From Maniola hyperantus (taxonomy: Eukaryota; Arthropoda; Insecta; Lepidoptera; Nymphalidae), in contig NC_048553.1 of the NCBI RefSeq assembly GCF_902806685.2, positions 2,108,001 to 2,172,000 on the forward strand: DNA of 64,000 nt. The letters are read 5' to 3'. The first letter of the stretch is position 1. Every line of letters starts with the position of its first letter. Below, piece by piece: positions 50,655-61,069 of this stretch. The notes under the pieces are model-generated. The model was not told the origin of the DNA. It ran no database searches and was given only the letters and a program-made list of their open reading frames with translations. The translations under genes and the position numbers were made by a program.

Positions 50655-51144
50655 CACATCCCACGGTCTTGCGCCATAAGTCGTAGATTTGTAAGAGAAA
50701 CCACCGAGTTTCTCGCTGATTTTTCTCGGTAGAAATTAGATAGAGCATTGTGACGATTCGAAAGTCGTTTGTAAAAGTGTAAAAAAAAAAAGTGTAAAAG
50801 TGTAAAAACTCTTCTATTTATTTTAATTTACTTAGTACTTAGTAGATATACTTATTCAAATTGCCAATAATCTTCTAAATTCTAAGTGCAGTGTGAGCAG
50901 CATATCTTCTTCTTATTTCTCCGGGAAGATTAATTTTCACGATAGTTTTTCATTCCTCTACCGGAGAATGTTTCATAAATTGTAAAAATGAACGAAGTCT
51001 GCTCAGTTTCAAACAAAGGGTGGGGTGAGGCTTTTCTGCTTGCTAAACATGATCTAAACTGAGTTAGATCTTGGAACGTGTATAGCATTAGTTGTAGCTT
51101 TATGCTCAATTATCTTCTTATTTAATTACAATAATCTCATCCAG

Positions 51145-51287
51145 GCTGTGTTTTCGCGGAGCTACTGTCAAGCGAAGCATTATGGCCGGGCAAAAGCGAC
51201 CTGGATCAACTGTACCTCATCAGGAAAACCCTCGGCGACCTGCTGCCGAGGCATATGACAATATTCTCGCAGAACACATTTTTTCAG
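51145..51287 (+). CDS. CDKL1-like: CDKL-like kinase, exon 5 of core model (residues 188-235)
   Basis: Acceptor catccag, donor CAG|gtaaat, leaves phase 0. It encodes CVFAELLSSEALWPGKSDLD and LYLIRKTLGDLLPRH, the C-lobe core. Confidence 0.94.
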
Positions 51288-51293
51288 GTAAAT

Positions 51294-51660
51294 TCATCAT
51301 CATCATCTAAAACAACCGATGGACTCAAGAGCTGGACATAGGTCTCTTGTAGGGACATATAAACAAATCGGTTAAGAAAAAAAAAGTTTGCAATGAGACG
51401 TCATAGGATGAATACGGAACAACCCTTCTACGCCACGGGCTTGCGTCGCCAAAATCCAGCGGCTCCCTGTGTCTCGTTTGATGTCATCTGTCCACCTAGT
51501 GGGAGGTCTTGTGACGTGGCGCTTTCTGGTGCGAGGTCGTCATTCCAGCACCTTGGGAACTCAACGTCTATCGTTTTCGAACTATGTGCCCTGTCCCAAG
51601 CCACTTTAGCATCGCAACCCGTTGAGCTACGAGTATGTCGGATGGAGAGAACTATGCTTG
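51294..51660 (-). mobile_element. RTE-type LINE 3' fragment (reverse)
   Basis: Starts tcatcatcatc, then aaccgatggactcaagagct, gacataggtctcttgtaggg, gcggctccctgtgtctcgtt and ccagcaccttgggaactcaa. It is decayed. It begins 7 bp after the exon's donor. Confidence 0.6.
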
Positions 51661-51764
51661 GAGTTTCAATGTGATCAAATCAGAAATGAGAAGATCCGTA
51701 GGAGAACCAGAGTGACCAGGGAGACAGAGCTCAACGGGTCAATAATATGAGCTTATTGTTTCAG

Positions 51765-51860
51765 GGTATGGCGTTGCCAGAACCAACGACATTAGAACCC
51801 CTTGAAAAAAAGATTCCGCAAAGATATGTCAACAACGAATTGGTTGTAGATTTTTTAAAG
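51765..51860 (+). CDS. CDKL1-like: CDKL-like kinase, exon 6 of core model (residues 236-267)
   Basis: Acceptor ttgtttcag, donor AAG|gtaagt, 32 codons, phase 0 both sides. It encodes EPTTLEPLEKKIP and the start of the last helices. Confidence 0.9.
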
Positions 51861-52212
51861 GTAAGTGCCGATAATAAACAACAGTACTTACCTAGTGATG
51901 GTTCTTAGTTCTTACAAATTACAATAGATACAGTATCGATTTTGGATAAAATGACAAGAATTTGCTGTTAAGATGGCTAGCAATCATACAGTTTAGAAAC
52001 TGGTAGATACATCAAACTAATAGATACAGTTTGTTAATTTGTATGTGAAAAATGAAAATACATTGGGTACCTAAGCTGTACCTCGATTATCAAAAAGCCT
52101 AAACTAGATTCCATCTGTACGCCCTGGCTAGGCCCTTATGTTAAGATAGAGCGTACTTTAACTTTGCTTAAACTTAAGTTTCAGTTAAAACCAAGTATTA
52201 TTAAAAAGTGAA

Positions 52213-52503
52213 GCCGTGATCGCCTAGTGGTGAAGACGTCCGCCTCCTATACGGGAGTTCATGGGTTCATCCCGGCCATGCTACTTTTCAAGTTATATGC
52301 GTTTTAAGAAATTAAATATCACTTGCTTTAACGGTGAACGAAAACATCGCGGAAACCTGCATACTTGAGAGTTCTCCATAATGTTCTCAAAGGTGTGTGA
52401 AGTCTGCCAACCCAATGACAATAGTGCAACGGGTGAAGTTTGAACCAGCAACCTTTCGGAATTCAGTCCCCTCCTTAACCAATGAGCTATTGAGGCTCTA
52501 ACC
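52213..52503. mobile_element. SINE-E (forward) followed by reverse SINE-P
   Basis: 52213-52424: gtgatcgcctagtggtgaag, gggttcatcccggccatgct. 52425-52503: caatagtgcaacgggtgaag to gagctattgaggctcta. Another SINE-E piece is at 52806-52920. Confidence 0.6.
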
Positions 52504-52569
52504 TTACTCTTCAACCTAATTATTTTTGAATGTCAACATTTGATCGTTGAAACTAGATGATTTGTGTAG

Positions 52570-52701
52570 AAATGCCTAGATAAGGACCCGATGATGCGGT
52601 GGACGTGCGAGCAACTGCTGAGGCACCCCATCTTCGAGAACTTCCTCTTCACAGTGCCTCACACGGACCACGAAGACTTCGAGAAGGGCAGGAGGGTACA
52701 G
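52570..52701 (+). CDS. CDKL1-like: CDKL-like kinase, exon 7 of core model (residues 268-311)
   Basis: Acceptor tttgtgtag, donor CAG|gttaat, 44 codons. KCLDKDPMMRWTCEQLLRHP is the conserved end of the kinase domain, followed by a linker. Confidence 0.92.
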
Positions 52702-53079
52702 GTTAATTGATATTGGGTTTTGCATCCATCAGTCTGCATGCTTTATTTGACCGATTAGGTATAATTAATACGTTTATAAGTATTACTTATTAGCTTCACT
52801 CATATAGCCTGTGATAGCCAGGACGTCCGCCTCCTAATCGATCCCGGGCACGCACCTCTAACTTTTCAGAGTTATATGCGTTTTAAGTAATCAAATATCA
52901 CTTTCTTTAACTGCTGTAGTTAGCCTGCTAAGATTTAAAGTTGTGCCACAAGGCCTTTTAGACCTTTTTGCCCAACTTGATGCTAACCTGTAGAGCCATG
53001 ATCGCTTTACTCCTTAACCCAAAACGACAATATCCAAACACTCCTTTATCCCTCATCAATCACCTTCTCTACCACGCAG

Positions 53080-53184
53080 CAAAAATTTGAAGACCAACAA
53101 AAGCAGAGAGAAGCATCCTTCAAAACAGCGTCAACCATTACAAACTCCACTGAAATGTCGTCAAAGAAACGTAAAAAAAAATGA
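53080..53184 (+). CDS. CDKL1-like: CDKL-like kinase, last exon of short form (residues 312-345)
   Basis: Acceptor ctaccacgcag enters in phase 0. It encodes a polar tail QKFEDQQKQREASF and ends SSKKRKKK-stop, a possible nuclear-localisation-type basic cluster. No AATAAA lies close behind. The exon at 55374 offers a different end. Confidence 0.75.
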   Translation, partial: QKFEDQQKQREASFKTASTITNSTEMSSKKRKKK

Positions 53185-53283
53185 CTCTGATCCCTGAGAA
53201 CTGACGGCATGGCCGTTATCGCTTGCAATTGGTAAAAATGGGCTTAAAGGCAGTGAATAACAAATCATAGAAATATCTTATAT

Positions 53284-53720
53284 ACTCCGTTATAGCGTGA
53301 AATCTCTACCGAGGTGGGCGGTGCATATTCTACCGCACGCGTCTTCAAATCGTTTGTAACTTCGTAACTGTCACTTTTAGACTGCCAATCCCGACAGCGG
53401 CCAGTGTGCCATGAAACACAGTACGAACAAATCATTAGCCTGTTGCGATTTCGTTAATTTAATTGGTTGAAATCTAGTATTTGACAACTAGTCAAATCAG
53501 TATCTTCTTATCAAACGTCAAAACACGCGCTTAGGACGTGGATTTTACGTATTTTGAAAGACCCTCTATTTAATAATCACTGAGAAATAATTTACTTTTG
53601 ACATAGGCAAATACCGTATTACGTGTTTAACAGGTGTGAGTTGGTGGCGCTTATTTTCGAATGTATTGTGAGAAACGGTATTTCCATGATTTGTTGTTCA
53701 CTGCTTGGAGATCACATAAT
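53284..53720. repeat. unclassified dispersed repeat M, copy 1
   Basis: The part 53465-53610 (gtatttgacaactagtcaaa, acacgcgcttag, tggattttacgtattttg, gaccctctattt) recurs at 62530-62790 with an extra 100-bp segment in the second copy. Confidence 0.5.
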
Positions 53721-53796
53721 TTACCCTAGTTTGCTACAGTAGGCGTAGTTTGAGTTTTTAAGGAAAACCATCATGAGTGCAGCAACTCACCGAATG

Positions 53797-53995
53797 GTAC
53801 AGTAGGTACCTACGCGGCCGAAAGTAATGTACCTACATCGGCCTTTAGAATGACATTTCGGCTTTGTAGAGCGTTGTCTCTATCACTCATACCTATATGA
53901 CGTTTTGACAGTCTCAACGACAGAGAGAGTGCTTTACAAATCTGCTATCTCCCTCTAAAGGTCGATGTACATTACTTTCGGCAGCGTACTGTAAT
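53797..53995. repeat. TIR element L, complete copy
   Basis: gccgaaagtaatgtacctac near the left end and gatgtacattactttcggca near the right are inverted; the core has the tatgacgttttgacagtctc signature. Confidence 0.7.
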
Positions 53996-54315
53996 TCTTT
54001 TCATTTCGCTATTATATGCACGCTCGATGAAACTTACGAAGGCAATACTATTGTAATGGCTTCTCAAGTTGCAACCGATTTAGTTTTAAAATTAGCATTT
54101 GAAAGACCTTTCAACATAATTTCATAGATCATAGTTCATTGCTAGGCAGCCATACAATAGCGTAAAAGTATGCCCTACATGCTATGAATATCCATATCTT
54201 TAGCCTGTCAAGGGGTTGAAAAGGTTAAGCTGTAGATTATAACGTCATAGTTTAACAATCATACTATGTGGGCGATCGCCACAGACATTAAACATTTTAA
54301 GCTCAGAAGTCAGCT

Positions 54316-54498
54316 GCTCGATTGTGGTAGAATGACAGCTACAACGTCACGATCGCAATCACCTCTGATTGGTTGACGCTCGCTCACTATTGCCTGCAAT
54401 GCATTGTTGCAACAAGAATCGTACAAATTCAGCCAATCAGAAAAATTGAGATTGTAATAATGATTGATGCAGGTTTTACGAAATCGACCTACAGAATC
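54316..54498. repeat. MITE-like repeat K, copy
   Basis: gctcgattgtggtagaatga to ggttttacgaaatcgaccta. Confidence 0.6.
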
Positions 54499-55373
54499 TG
54501 TCTTTTCCATGTTAGCTGTGTCAGAATAGCGTTTTTTGCTCCTTGTTTTTACGCGCTTATACGCACGCTTCTTGTCATGTCACACGCGCATTTCGTATAA
54601 GCGAAGACGTGCTTATAACCTCGTATACGTACGGGATGTTTTTTTTATCGGAATCCATATTGCTTCTTGACTGTCCCACTGGTTCGAGCAAACACTTCGG
54701 AATGAGCGCGTGCAGCGCGTTCGATTTATCGAAGTACGATGTTGATGCACGTGTAAGCGTGTATGCCAAAACGAGCATATTATGCTCAGAAAAATGCTAG
54801 TCTCAATGGCTCTTGATCTCACAAAGTAAGGAAATCTGTGAGATGTGGGATTTGAAGAGGTGTTTTTTTTTTTCACAAGAGCGCAGTGCGGAGCGAGGGA
54901 TGTGTGTGAAACGTAGATATAACATTGTTTCATTTTCATATGTAGGTACCTTGGCTCCTTTCAGCTCTAGAAGAAAAGGGGCAAATGAGCTAAGATATGA
55001 AATTGAAACAATAATTCTATTGTTTGGTATCACAAACATTCCTCGCTCCGCATTCGTTGCCCACTGTATGGTTGTTAAACTGTGGTAAGGCATCAGCTTA
55101 GTTCAAAGGTCAGCCTATTATCGCGGCGTGAAATCGCAAGTCATTCCTGAATCCATTTCCTGAGCCGTAAGGTGGTGGAAATTATGTTTAATTTTAGCTA
55201 TCGCTGAATAGACTATAAGTAGATTACTATGGTAGAATTACCTATTTGATAAAAGCTTTAATTTCTAGGTTAGAAGAAGAGATGTTTGACCCATAGAGTT
55301 AAAATGACGCGTGAGGAGTCATTTTGTACGAACTATACTAAAATGGAAGGATTAATAGAGTATTTTTTTCCAG
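54499..55373. other. no gene seen; intron or intergenic
   Basis: Overlapping ORFs on both strands (54543-55093) mirror each other and have no motif. 55290-55325 has a scrap of the TIR element of 38816 (atagagttaaaatgacgcgt). Confidence 0.35.
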
Positions 55374-55475
55374 GTGCAATCATCCCCAATGCTGCCACAG
55401 CTGATAGTGACAGAGCGGTCGCAGCCCAAGAAGAAGTCCGAGCTGGAGTCGCGCGGACACCTGCCCACCATATGA
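55374..55475 (+). CDS. CDKL1-like: possible alternative last exon of the CDKL-like kinase
   Basis: A strong acceptor (tatttttttccag) begins 33 codons and TGA in phase 0: SSPMLPQLIVTERSQPKKKS then HLPTI-stop. From memory, CDKL1-type proteins end with an LPQL motif and a terminal P-x-I, so this exon looks like the conserved C-terminus. It would join the exon ending at 52701 (also phase 0), skipping 53080-53184. That skipping is inferred. Confidence 0.55.
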   Translation: MQSSPMLPQLIVTERSQPKKKSELESRGHLPTI

Positions 55476-55589
55476 CTAGCGCCGCCCGCGCGACAGCGGA
55501 TTTAATATTAAACGTTTCTCCTTATTTATACCCTCTTTTATTGACTGTGCCTTCTCACATCCTATCTGTGTAGGCTTCTGTACTGTACA

Positions 55590-55742
55590 CATCATCATCA
55601 TCATCATCATCAACCAATAGACGTCCACTGCTGGACATAGGTCTCTTGTAGGGACTTCCACACGCCATGGTCTTGCGCCGCCTGGATCCAGCGGCTCCCT
55701 GCGACTCGTCTGATGTCATCCGTCCACCTAGTGGGGGGGACG
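55590..55742 (-). mobile_element. RTE-type LINE 3' end (reverse)
   Basis: (catcat)n tail then agacgtccactgctggacat, cttgcgccgcctggatccag and catccgtccacctagtgggg. A repeat C end follows at 55743-55780. Confidence 0.7.
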
Positions 55743-55926
55743 TTTCCGTTTTTCCTTTTGAGGTACGATACCCTAAAAGCGGATTAGAATGGATGCAACT
55801 GCTCGAGCAAGTGTATGACAATACGCTAGCCCATGTAAATATCACTTTTAACTCATTAAGTAGTGGTGCAATTCAGAAACATTTTTTACAGCATTGGTTC
55901 AAGGCATTTTTGGGCCAATGTGTACA

Positions 55927-56112
55927 GAATGAATGGCGACCTCGCACCGGAAGACGCAGCGTTGGAAGACCCCCCTACTAGGTGGGCGGACGACATCAGA
56001 CAAGTCGCAGGGCGTCGCTGGATTCAGGCGGCGCAAGAACGTGGCGTGTGGAAGTCCCTACAAGAGACCTATGTCCAGCAGTGGACATCTATCGGTTGAT
56101 GATGATGATGAT
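55927..56112 (+). mobile_element. RTE-type LINE 3' end (forward)
   Basis: Encodes RRSVGRPP, RWADDIRQVAGRRWIQAA and VWKSLQETYVQQWTSIG-stop, then a (GAT)n tail. Together with the reverse copy at 55590 it forms a loose inverted pair. Confidence 0.75.
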
Positions 56113-56699
56113 GTATCACATCGCGTCGGGCAGCGCAGCGCAAATGTGAACTGCTGTGGGCTGCGCATGATAATATGACATTCAGACCTCCATGTCAAAA
56201 TGAAACAACTCATTATAATATGCTATTACTAAATATACTTATCAATAAAAACATACCATCATTAGGTTTTCATTTAAATAGTTACCCTAAGCCTGTTCAT
56301 TAATTTTAAATAGACATTCAGTTTGTGTACAATTCTCCTCTATTTTGTTTCTTATTCTTTTCATACTTTGATTTTGAATATCTGCAACAAATTTCATATT
56401 ATCACTCAAGTGTGAAAAAAATAACCTCAATATCATCATCGTCATCATCATCCCATGACAGGTTGATCATGAATATGAGGCTGCTCACTACAGAGCACGG
56501 GTCTCCTCTCAGAATGATAACTTCTAAATGCTTGAACAGATTTGGATGTATGGGGCATTGTTCCATCATCACGCATCTCACATCATCCCAAGACTATGAG
56601 GCTAGATGGCTATAATTATTTTAGAAAAAATTCAATGGGACAGGGCTGTTGTGTTTTAAAATTAAGTATACTTTTTTGACAACCTTTTTCTATGTAGAG

Positions 56700-56895
56700 A
56701 ACCTCCCTGGCGCAGTGGTGTGAGCATTGTGGTCTTAAGTGGAAGATCTCAGGTTTACTTTTGCAGCATGAGCAAAATGCAAATACATAGGTACCTACAA
56801 ATTTGTTTTTTTCTAAATTGGTCTCTGGTCTGGAGCCCTACCACCATCTCTTAAAGTGTAATAGTAAGGCCCCTGGTCTGGTGGTAGGCTAGATA
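56700..56895 (+). mobile_element. SINE-D, diverged
   Basis: acctccctggcgcagtggtg head, decayed B box aggtttac, taccaccatctctt and ggtctggtggtaggc in the body. Confidence 0.55.
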
Positions 56896-57343
56896 AGTAA
56901 TGTCCTGATCAGTTATGTTAATCCCTGTTATTATTTTCAATGAAAATGGGTAAAAAAGCCTCAAAAAGGGTGTTTTCAAGTAAAAATCAAATTTAGCTCA
57001 ATACTGTGGTCCAATACTAAAGAACTTAAAAGTGCAAAAAGTCTCTTTATTTACTGTTCTGTTAAAAATTCGTGGACTGGTGCAGTTCTGTTCGCCAGGT
57101 TTTCATTTTTTAGAATGGACGTAGGTACTTTTCACGTTTCTTTATTCCTGTAGGATTAAAATGCTCCCGCAAGGTAACCAGTAGGCTTCATCATCTCCAG
57201 AATATAATGTACCTAATCTAAGGTATTATATGTGTGCCAAATGACATCAAATCAGTTCAGTCGTTTAGCTAAGCAAAAGTAAACAAATGGATAGATAAAG
57301 AAAAAAAATGCGCATTAATAATATTAATGAAGAGAACAGATAT
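56896..57343. other. no gene seen
   Basis: AT-rich; 57180-57300 resembles a decayed HelB (taggttaa-like words are absent but atcaaatcagttcagtcg is present). Confidence 0.3.
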
Positions 57344-57502
57344 TTATAGAAAAATAAGTACCGGTGGTAGGTTCTCTCTTTCTTCAGGAGGTACGAGGCT
57401 CTCAACATTCTGCAGTTTCATCCAACCATAGTGCGCCCCAAACAGAAAAGGTACCATGACAATCACAACGATGTTCTTGGATATAAAATTACGCACACTC
57501 AT
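57344..57502 (-). CDS. small ORF, predicted single-pass membrane protein (52 aa or first exon)
   Basis: Minus-strand ATG at 57502 begins MSVRNFISKN, then a hydrophobic run VVIVMVPFLFGAHYGWM and a polar tail ending VPPEERENLPPV. Size and layout resemble small inner-membrane mitochondrial proteins, but I recognise no family. The unspliced frame ends at TAA 57344. A possible donor, CCACCG|gtactt, at about 57362 could lead to more exons. It lies head to head with the TatD-like gene, 924 bp apart. Confidence 0.5.
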   Translation of the reverse strand: MSVRNFISKNIVVIVMVPFLFGAHYGWMKLQNVESLVPPEERENLPPVLIFL

Positions 57503-58426
57503 CTTGGAATGTTTGTTTCCTGGCTCGTTAATATAGGTTTTTATTTATTGCTTGTTTTGGGACTTCAAGTCTTCAAGTCTAGAAATTTAAAAATAATGCT
57601 ATGAAAATGAAAAGGTAATCATTAGGTAACTATTACATAAGAAAAGAGGCGTTTTTAATTTGGTTGCATAATGTTGTGTGTTTTGCAAAGAACTTTTTTT
57701 TTAACTGTCAGTGTCAAAGTCATCGGTGACTGCGTTTTGTTACTGGTTCTACCATAGGTTCTACACTTGGTTCTACACCACACAGTTTCTATGGTTTCTA
57801 AAGATCCAATCATTAATCATTATAGTTATTTTTTTTGAAATTATCAATTTAATTTAATTTAGGTAATTTAATTTATTTTATAGAGACAAACAGTTACAAT
57901 GAGAAATATAGATAGTATATATATAAAAACACTTAAACAAAAGCAGAATGAAATACATAATTTAGTTTACATAGAAAATTATATTTGATCAAAAACATTA
58001 TGTTTAAATAACAGTTTTTCGCAAATCATTAAACCACATCACTGGAAACAAAACGCTAAAACCTTTGTTTTCTTTGCTATATCCATAAAGTGTTTTTTAA
58101 TAACCAATCAAACCAGCACGACATGACTATTGCAGCCAATCCTAGGCCAGTATAAATTGACATCAAACGTCACCATTACAAGTGTCAAGTTGGCACTTAA
58201 TATGCAAAAGAAAACATTTTCTTTTAAAAACATGGTGGCATCTCAGTGAAAAGGGTGTTCATTTCCAATAGTCATAAGAAATTTTAAGAAGCTTATTAAG
58301 CAAGAGTGTTTGATACAATTTGTAAGTACTATTTTCACAGATTCCATAACAAACAATTGATATGAGATATGAATTATTCAATATTTGTAGGTAAACACCG
58401 CAACAATAAGCTTCCCAAATTAAACA
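57503..58426. promoter_or_regulatory. likely shared intergenic promoter region
   Basis: This non-repetitive stretch lies between two divergent start codons. It has CCAAT words (about 58105 and 58137) and a TATAAAT-like word at about 58152 upstream of the TatD-like gene. Transcription starts cannot be fixed by eye. Confidence 0.35.
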
Positions 58427-58568
58427 ATGACGTCCGAAGATATCCAGATTTCCGAGGAATTGAAGGGTTGTTACGAGAACCTTATTGTTATCGACATCGG
58501 TGCAAACCTGACGAACAAGAAATACGGCCGTGATCTCGATTCGGTGGTGCAAAGGGCAAAAGATGCAG
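58427..58568 (+). CDS. TatD-like: TatD-family nuclease, exon 1
   Basis: TatD proteins are metal-dependent TIM-barrel nucleases (3'-5' exonuclease on DNA or RNA). ATG at 58427 (context aacaATGA) gives MTSEDIQISEELKGCYENLI, then VIDIGANLTNKKYGRDLDSV with the first barrel strand. D23 and N27 match the DIGxNLT motif of bacterial TatD. It ends in phase 1 at GCAG|gtattt. Exons 2 (59370) and 3 (60722) follow in matching phase, for 135 residues so far. The catalytic C-terminal half (HCR, ETD motifs) is not in the window, so the gene is partial. It looks closer to bacterial TatD than to TATDN1 by eye. Confidence 0.88.
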
Positions 58569-59369
58569 GTATTTCGGAATAAAGGGATACATTTTTAAAT
58601 TAAAAACTTGCGTGCAAAAATGTTATATTAAACGTAACAGCGGAATACATTAGCACTAGCGTGAAGTAATTACTCGTGTGCCAAATATTTGTGTTAATTT
58701 GTCTTCTATTTGTTGTTACATTTGGTCATACTAGGCAGTAGGCACCTTTCTATTTGCCTCAATGCAGCAAGAAAAACTGAATTAAAACTTGATTGTAATC
58801 TTGGGTGGTGCATTTATTAATAAAGAAGTAATTAGTGAATGAGTTACACTTTGATTTTCCAATTGGAATCTTATTATGTATTGTGTAGTATGTTTTGTGT
58901 ATAGATTTTAATTGAAATATGCATTAATATTGATTTAAGTATAGTTACTAGCTTAATTTTTTCTCAATCTTCAAGTGATTGAGTTTAAGTACTTAACTTA
59001 GTATGTACTTACATATTTAAGTAAGTCTCTTAAGAGATCTATAGACTGTGTTCGGGGACTTAGCCTTAAGGCCAATATTATTTAAATTAAGGTTTTTATT
59101 TTAATTACATGTAAGCTGTACGTACTAACATAGTTCTTAAGTTTTTAAATATTACCACTATTTACTAACACCACATGGGCCACAGTCTGAAATAAAGAAA
59201 TATATTAATATTTATTATTATTATATTTAATAGTCAGTTGAAATAAAATTACCTTACATTACACTTAAGAATATACTTAGAAAGCATAAGTTTTGACACA
59301 AGTTTATGGTGAATCCCTAGTTTAGTCCAAACTAAGATATACAAATAGATAACAAACTGATTGTTGCAG
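58569..59369. other. TatD-like gene, intron 1
   Basis: AT-rich, no repeat family recognised. Confidence 0.5.
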
Positions 59370-59468
59370 GTGTCCAAAAGATCATGGTTACTGGTACATC
59401 GGTCCGCAGCAGCAAGGAGGCACTGAGGTTGACCCGCCTATATCCCAGCACAATATATTCCACAGCAG
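59370..59468 (+). CDS. TatD-like: TatD-family nuclease, exon 2
   Basis: Acceptor ttgttgcag, donor GCAG|gtcagt; enters and leaves in phase 1. It encodes VQKIMVTGTSVRSSKEALRL and YPSTIYSTAG, the ITGTN-type strand and the lead-in to GVHPH. Confidence 0.9.
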
Positions 59469-59661
59469 GTCAGTATTCTTTTCAAGTTAAAAATAAATAT
59501 CATTCTTACCAAGTAGTAACTCTTTCAAAATGCTGTCTACTTTTTATTGTGCCTACTAGCAGCACTTCCTGTAGAGAAGAAACTTGCAAGACAGTTTGTA
59601 GTGACTGTTATTTTAACAATGACTTTTAACACTAATTTTTTTTCTTGCGTGTAGAATATAA

Positions 59662-59866
59662 TCCAAACTAATATTATAAATGTGAAAGTGTGTCTGTCTC
59701 CTAGCTTTTCACGGCCCATCCGTTCAACCGATTCTGACGAAATTCAGTACAGAGATAGCTTGCATCCCGGGGAAGGACATTGACTATTATCCCGGAAAAT
59801 CAAAGAGCTCCCATGGGATTTTAAAAAATCTAAATCCACGCGGAAGAAGTTGCGGGTATCAACTAG
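59662..59866 (+). mobile_element. short Helitron HelB
   Basis: A|TCCAAACTAATATTATAAATG start, gcgggtatcaa-CTAG|T end; complete, in intron 2. Confidence 0.75.
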
Positions 59867-59974
59867 TAATCTCATCTTTCCAAAAAACAGAAAACAGTCA
59901 TCCTGTGCTATTTCAGTACAGTAGTAGTTCAGTATTTCAGTACAGTAGACTTAAGCTACTTTAAAGTAGCTCCA

Positions 59975-60110
59975 AGATGCTTTTCTTTGGCTGTTTGCAT
60001 CTATCGGGGAGTGTTCTGAGGAGTTGTTTGACCTTATTCCACCCTCCCTTTTCTACTAACACACTGCAGCGAATTATGGAACCAACTCACCTTTCCATGT
60101 AGTCTCCACT
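59975..60110 (+). mobile_element. CR1-type LINE scrap
   Basis: tatcggggagtgttctgagg, tgaccttattccaccctccc, ttatggaaccaactc: internally deleted. Confidence 0.5.
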
Positions 60111-60721
60111 CAACAATCTAAAGTCTAAACAGTAATCAACAAAAAATTAAACCAATTTTGGACATTATAAACAAAAGCCTTATAGTATTTCCCCATTTAC
60201 TACTGATTTGAAATGTTGATCCAGCAGAAATGCTGTCATACATTTTCATTTCATAAACCTTGTGAACATTTTTACGTAACAGATTGCTAGGTAGCGAAAC
60301 GATTGCATAATAAATACATTATTGAAAAGAAGCGTAAATACTGTTAATTTTTTATTCTAGTGTTTGACCACTGGAACACTTCATGGTTAATGATGAATGT
60401 GGATACACATTATTTATTTAGCCACAGTTTGATTGGATTGGTTATTGATGTTGTATAAATAAAGAATTATGGGTAAAATGGATGTAAATCTGACAGAATT
60501 AAAATCTTTAAAATCCTTTGTTAACTTTTTGATTTTCTGAAATTAAAAATAACCAACAAATTTTGTCAAAATCGATTTAACGGATGAAGCGTAAAAAGCC
60601 AGCCAGACAGACAATTTCGCGCTTATAATATTAGTATAGAATGAATAAATGATAGGATGATAGAAAGGACTAGATTAGAAGATAGTCTATAGATTTTAAG
60701 TCATCAATCTTGTATTCCTAG

Positions 60722-60885
60722 GTGTCCACCCTCACGACGCAAAATCAATGACAGATGAAGAGGCGTGGGCGGAGTTGACAGCGACGGCAGCAGCGCCCGA
60801 GTGTGTAGCTATTGGAGAGTGTGGTCTCAACTATACAAAGGACTTCTCAGAGCCACAGGTGCAGAGGGATGTGTTCAAAAGACAG
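60722..60885 (+). CDS. TatD-like: TatD-family nuclease, exon 3
   Basis: Acceptor tattcctag, donor CAG|gttagt, leaves phase 0. GVHPHDAKS completes the second metal-site strand. VAIGECGLNY holds the metal ligand E113. The residue after GECGL is Asn where TatD usually has Asp. Confidence 0.9.
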
Positions 60886-60906
60886 GTTAGTGCAGAGTTG
60901 ATGTAG

Positions 60907-61041
60907 AATCAATGACAGATGAAGAGGCGTGGATGCAGTTGACAGACCTAGTGGCGGCGCCCGAATGTGTAGTGATCGGCGAGTGCGGTCTCAACTATAC
61001 CAAAGACTTCTCAGAGCCTTCTCAGTTCAGACTTGATGTGA
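60907..61041 (+). CDS. TatD-like: duplicated copy of TatD exon 3, possible alternative exon
   Basis: A second copy starts after ttgatgtag, 164 bp from the first. It reads SMTDEEAWMQLTDLVAAPEC then VVIGECGLNYTKDFSEP, and ends at a good donor, CTTGAT|gtgagt, in phase 0. Entered in phase 1 it would fit exon 2 directly and replace exon 3, but without GVHPHDAK. Most differences from exon 3 in the GECGL block are synonymous. A third, decayed start (gatgcaaaatcaatcac) follows at about 61055. Confidence 0.5.
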
Positions 61042-61069
61042 GTTGAGAAAAGTTGATGCAAAATCAATC

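Noticed and set aside
55286..55573. 95-codon ORF through the 55374 exon
   Set aside because: It crosses the acceptor in another frame; the phase-0 reading with LPQL fits the kinase tail better.
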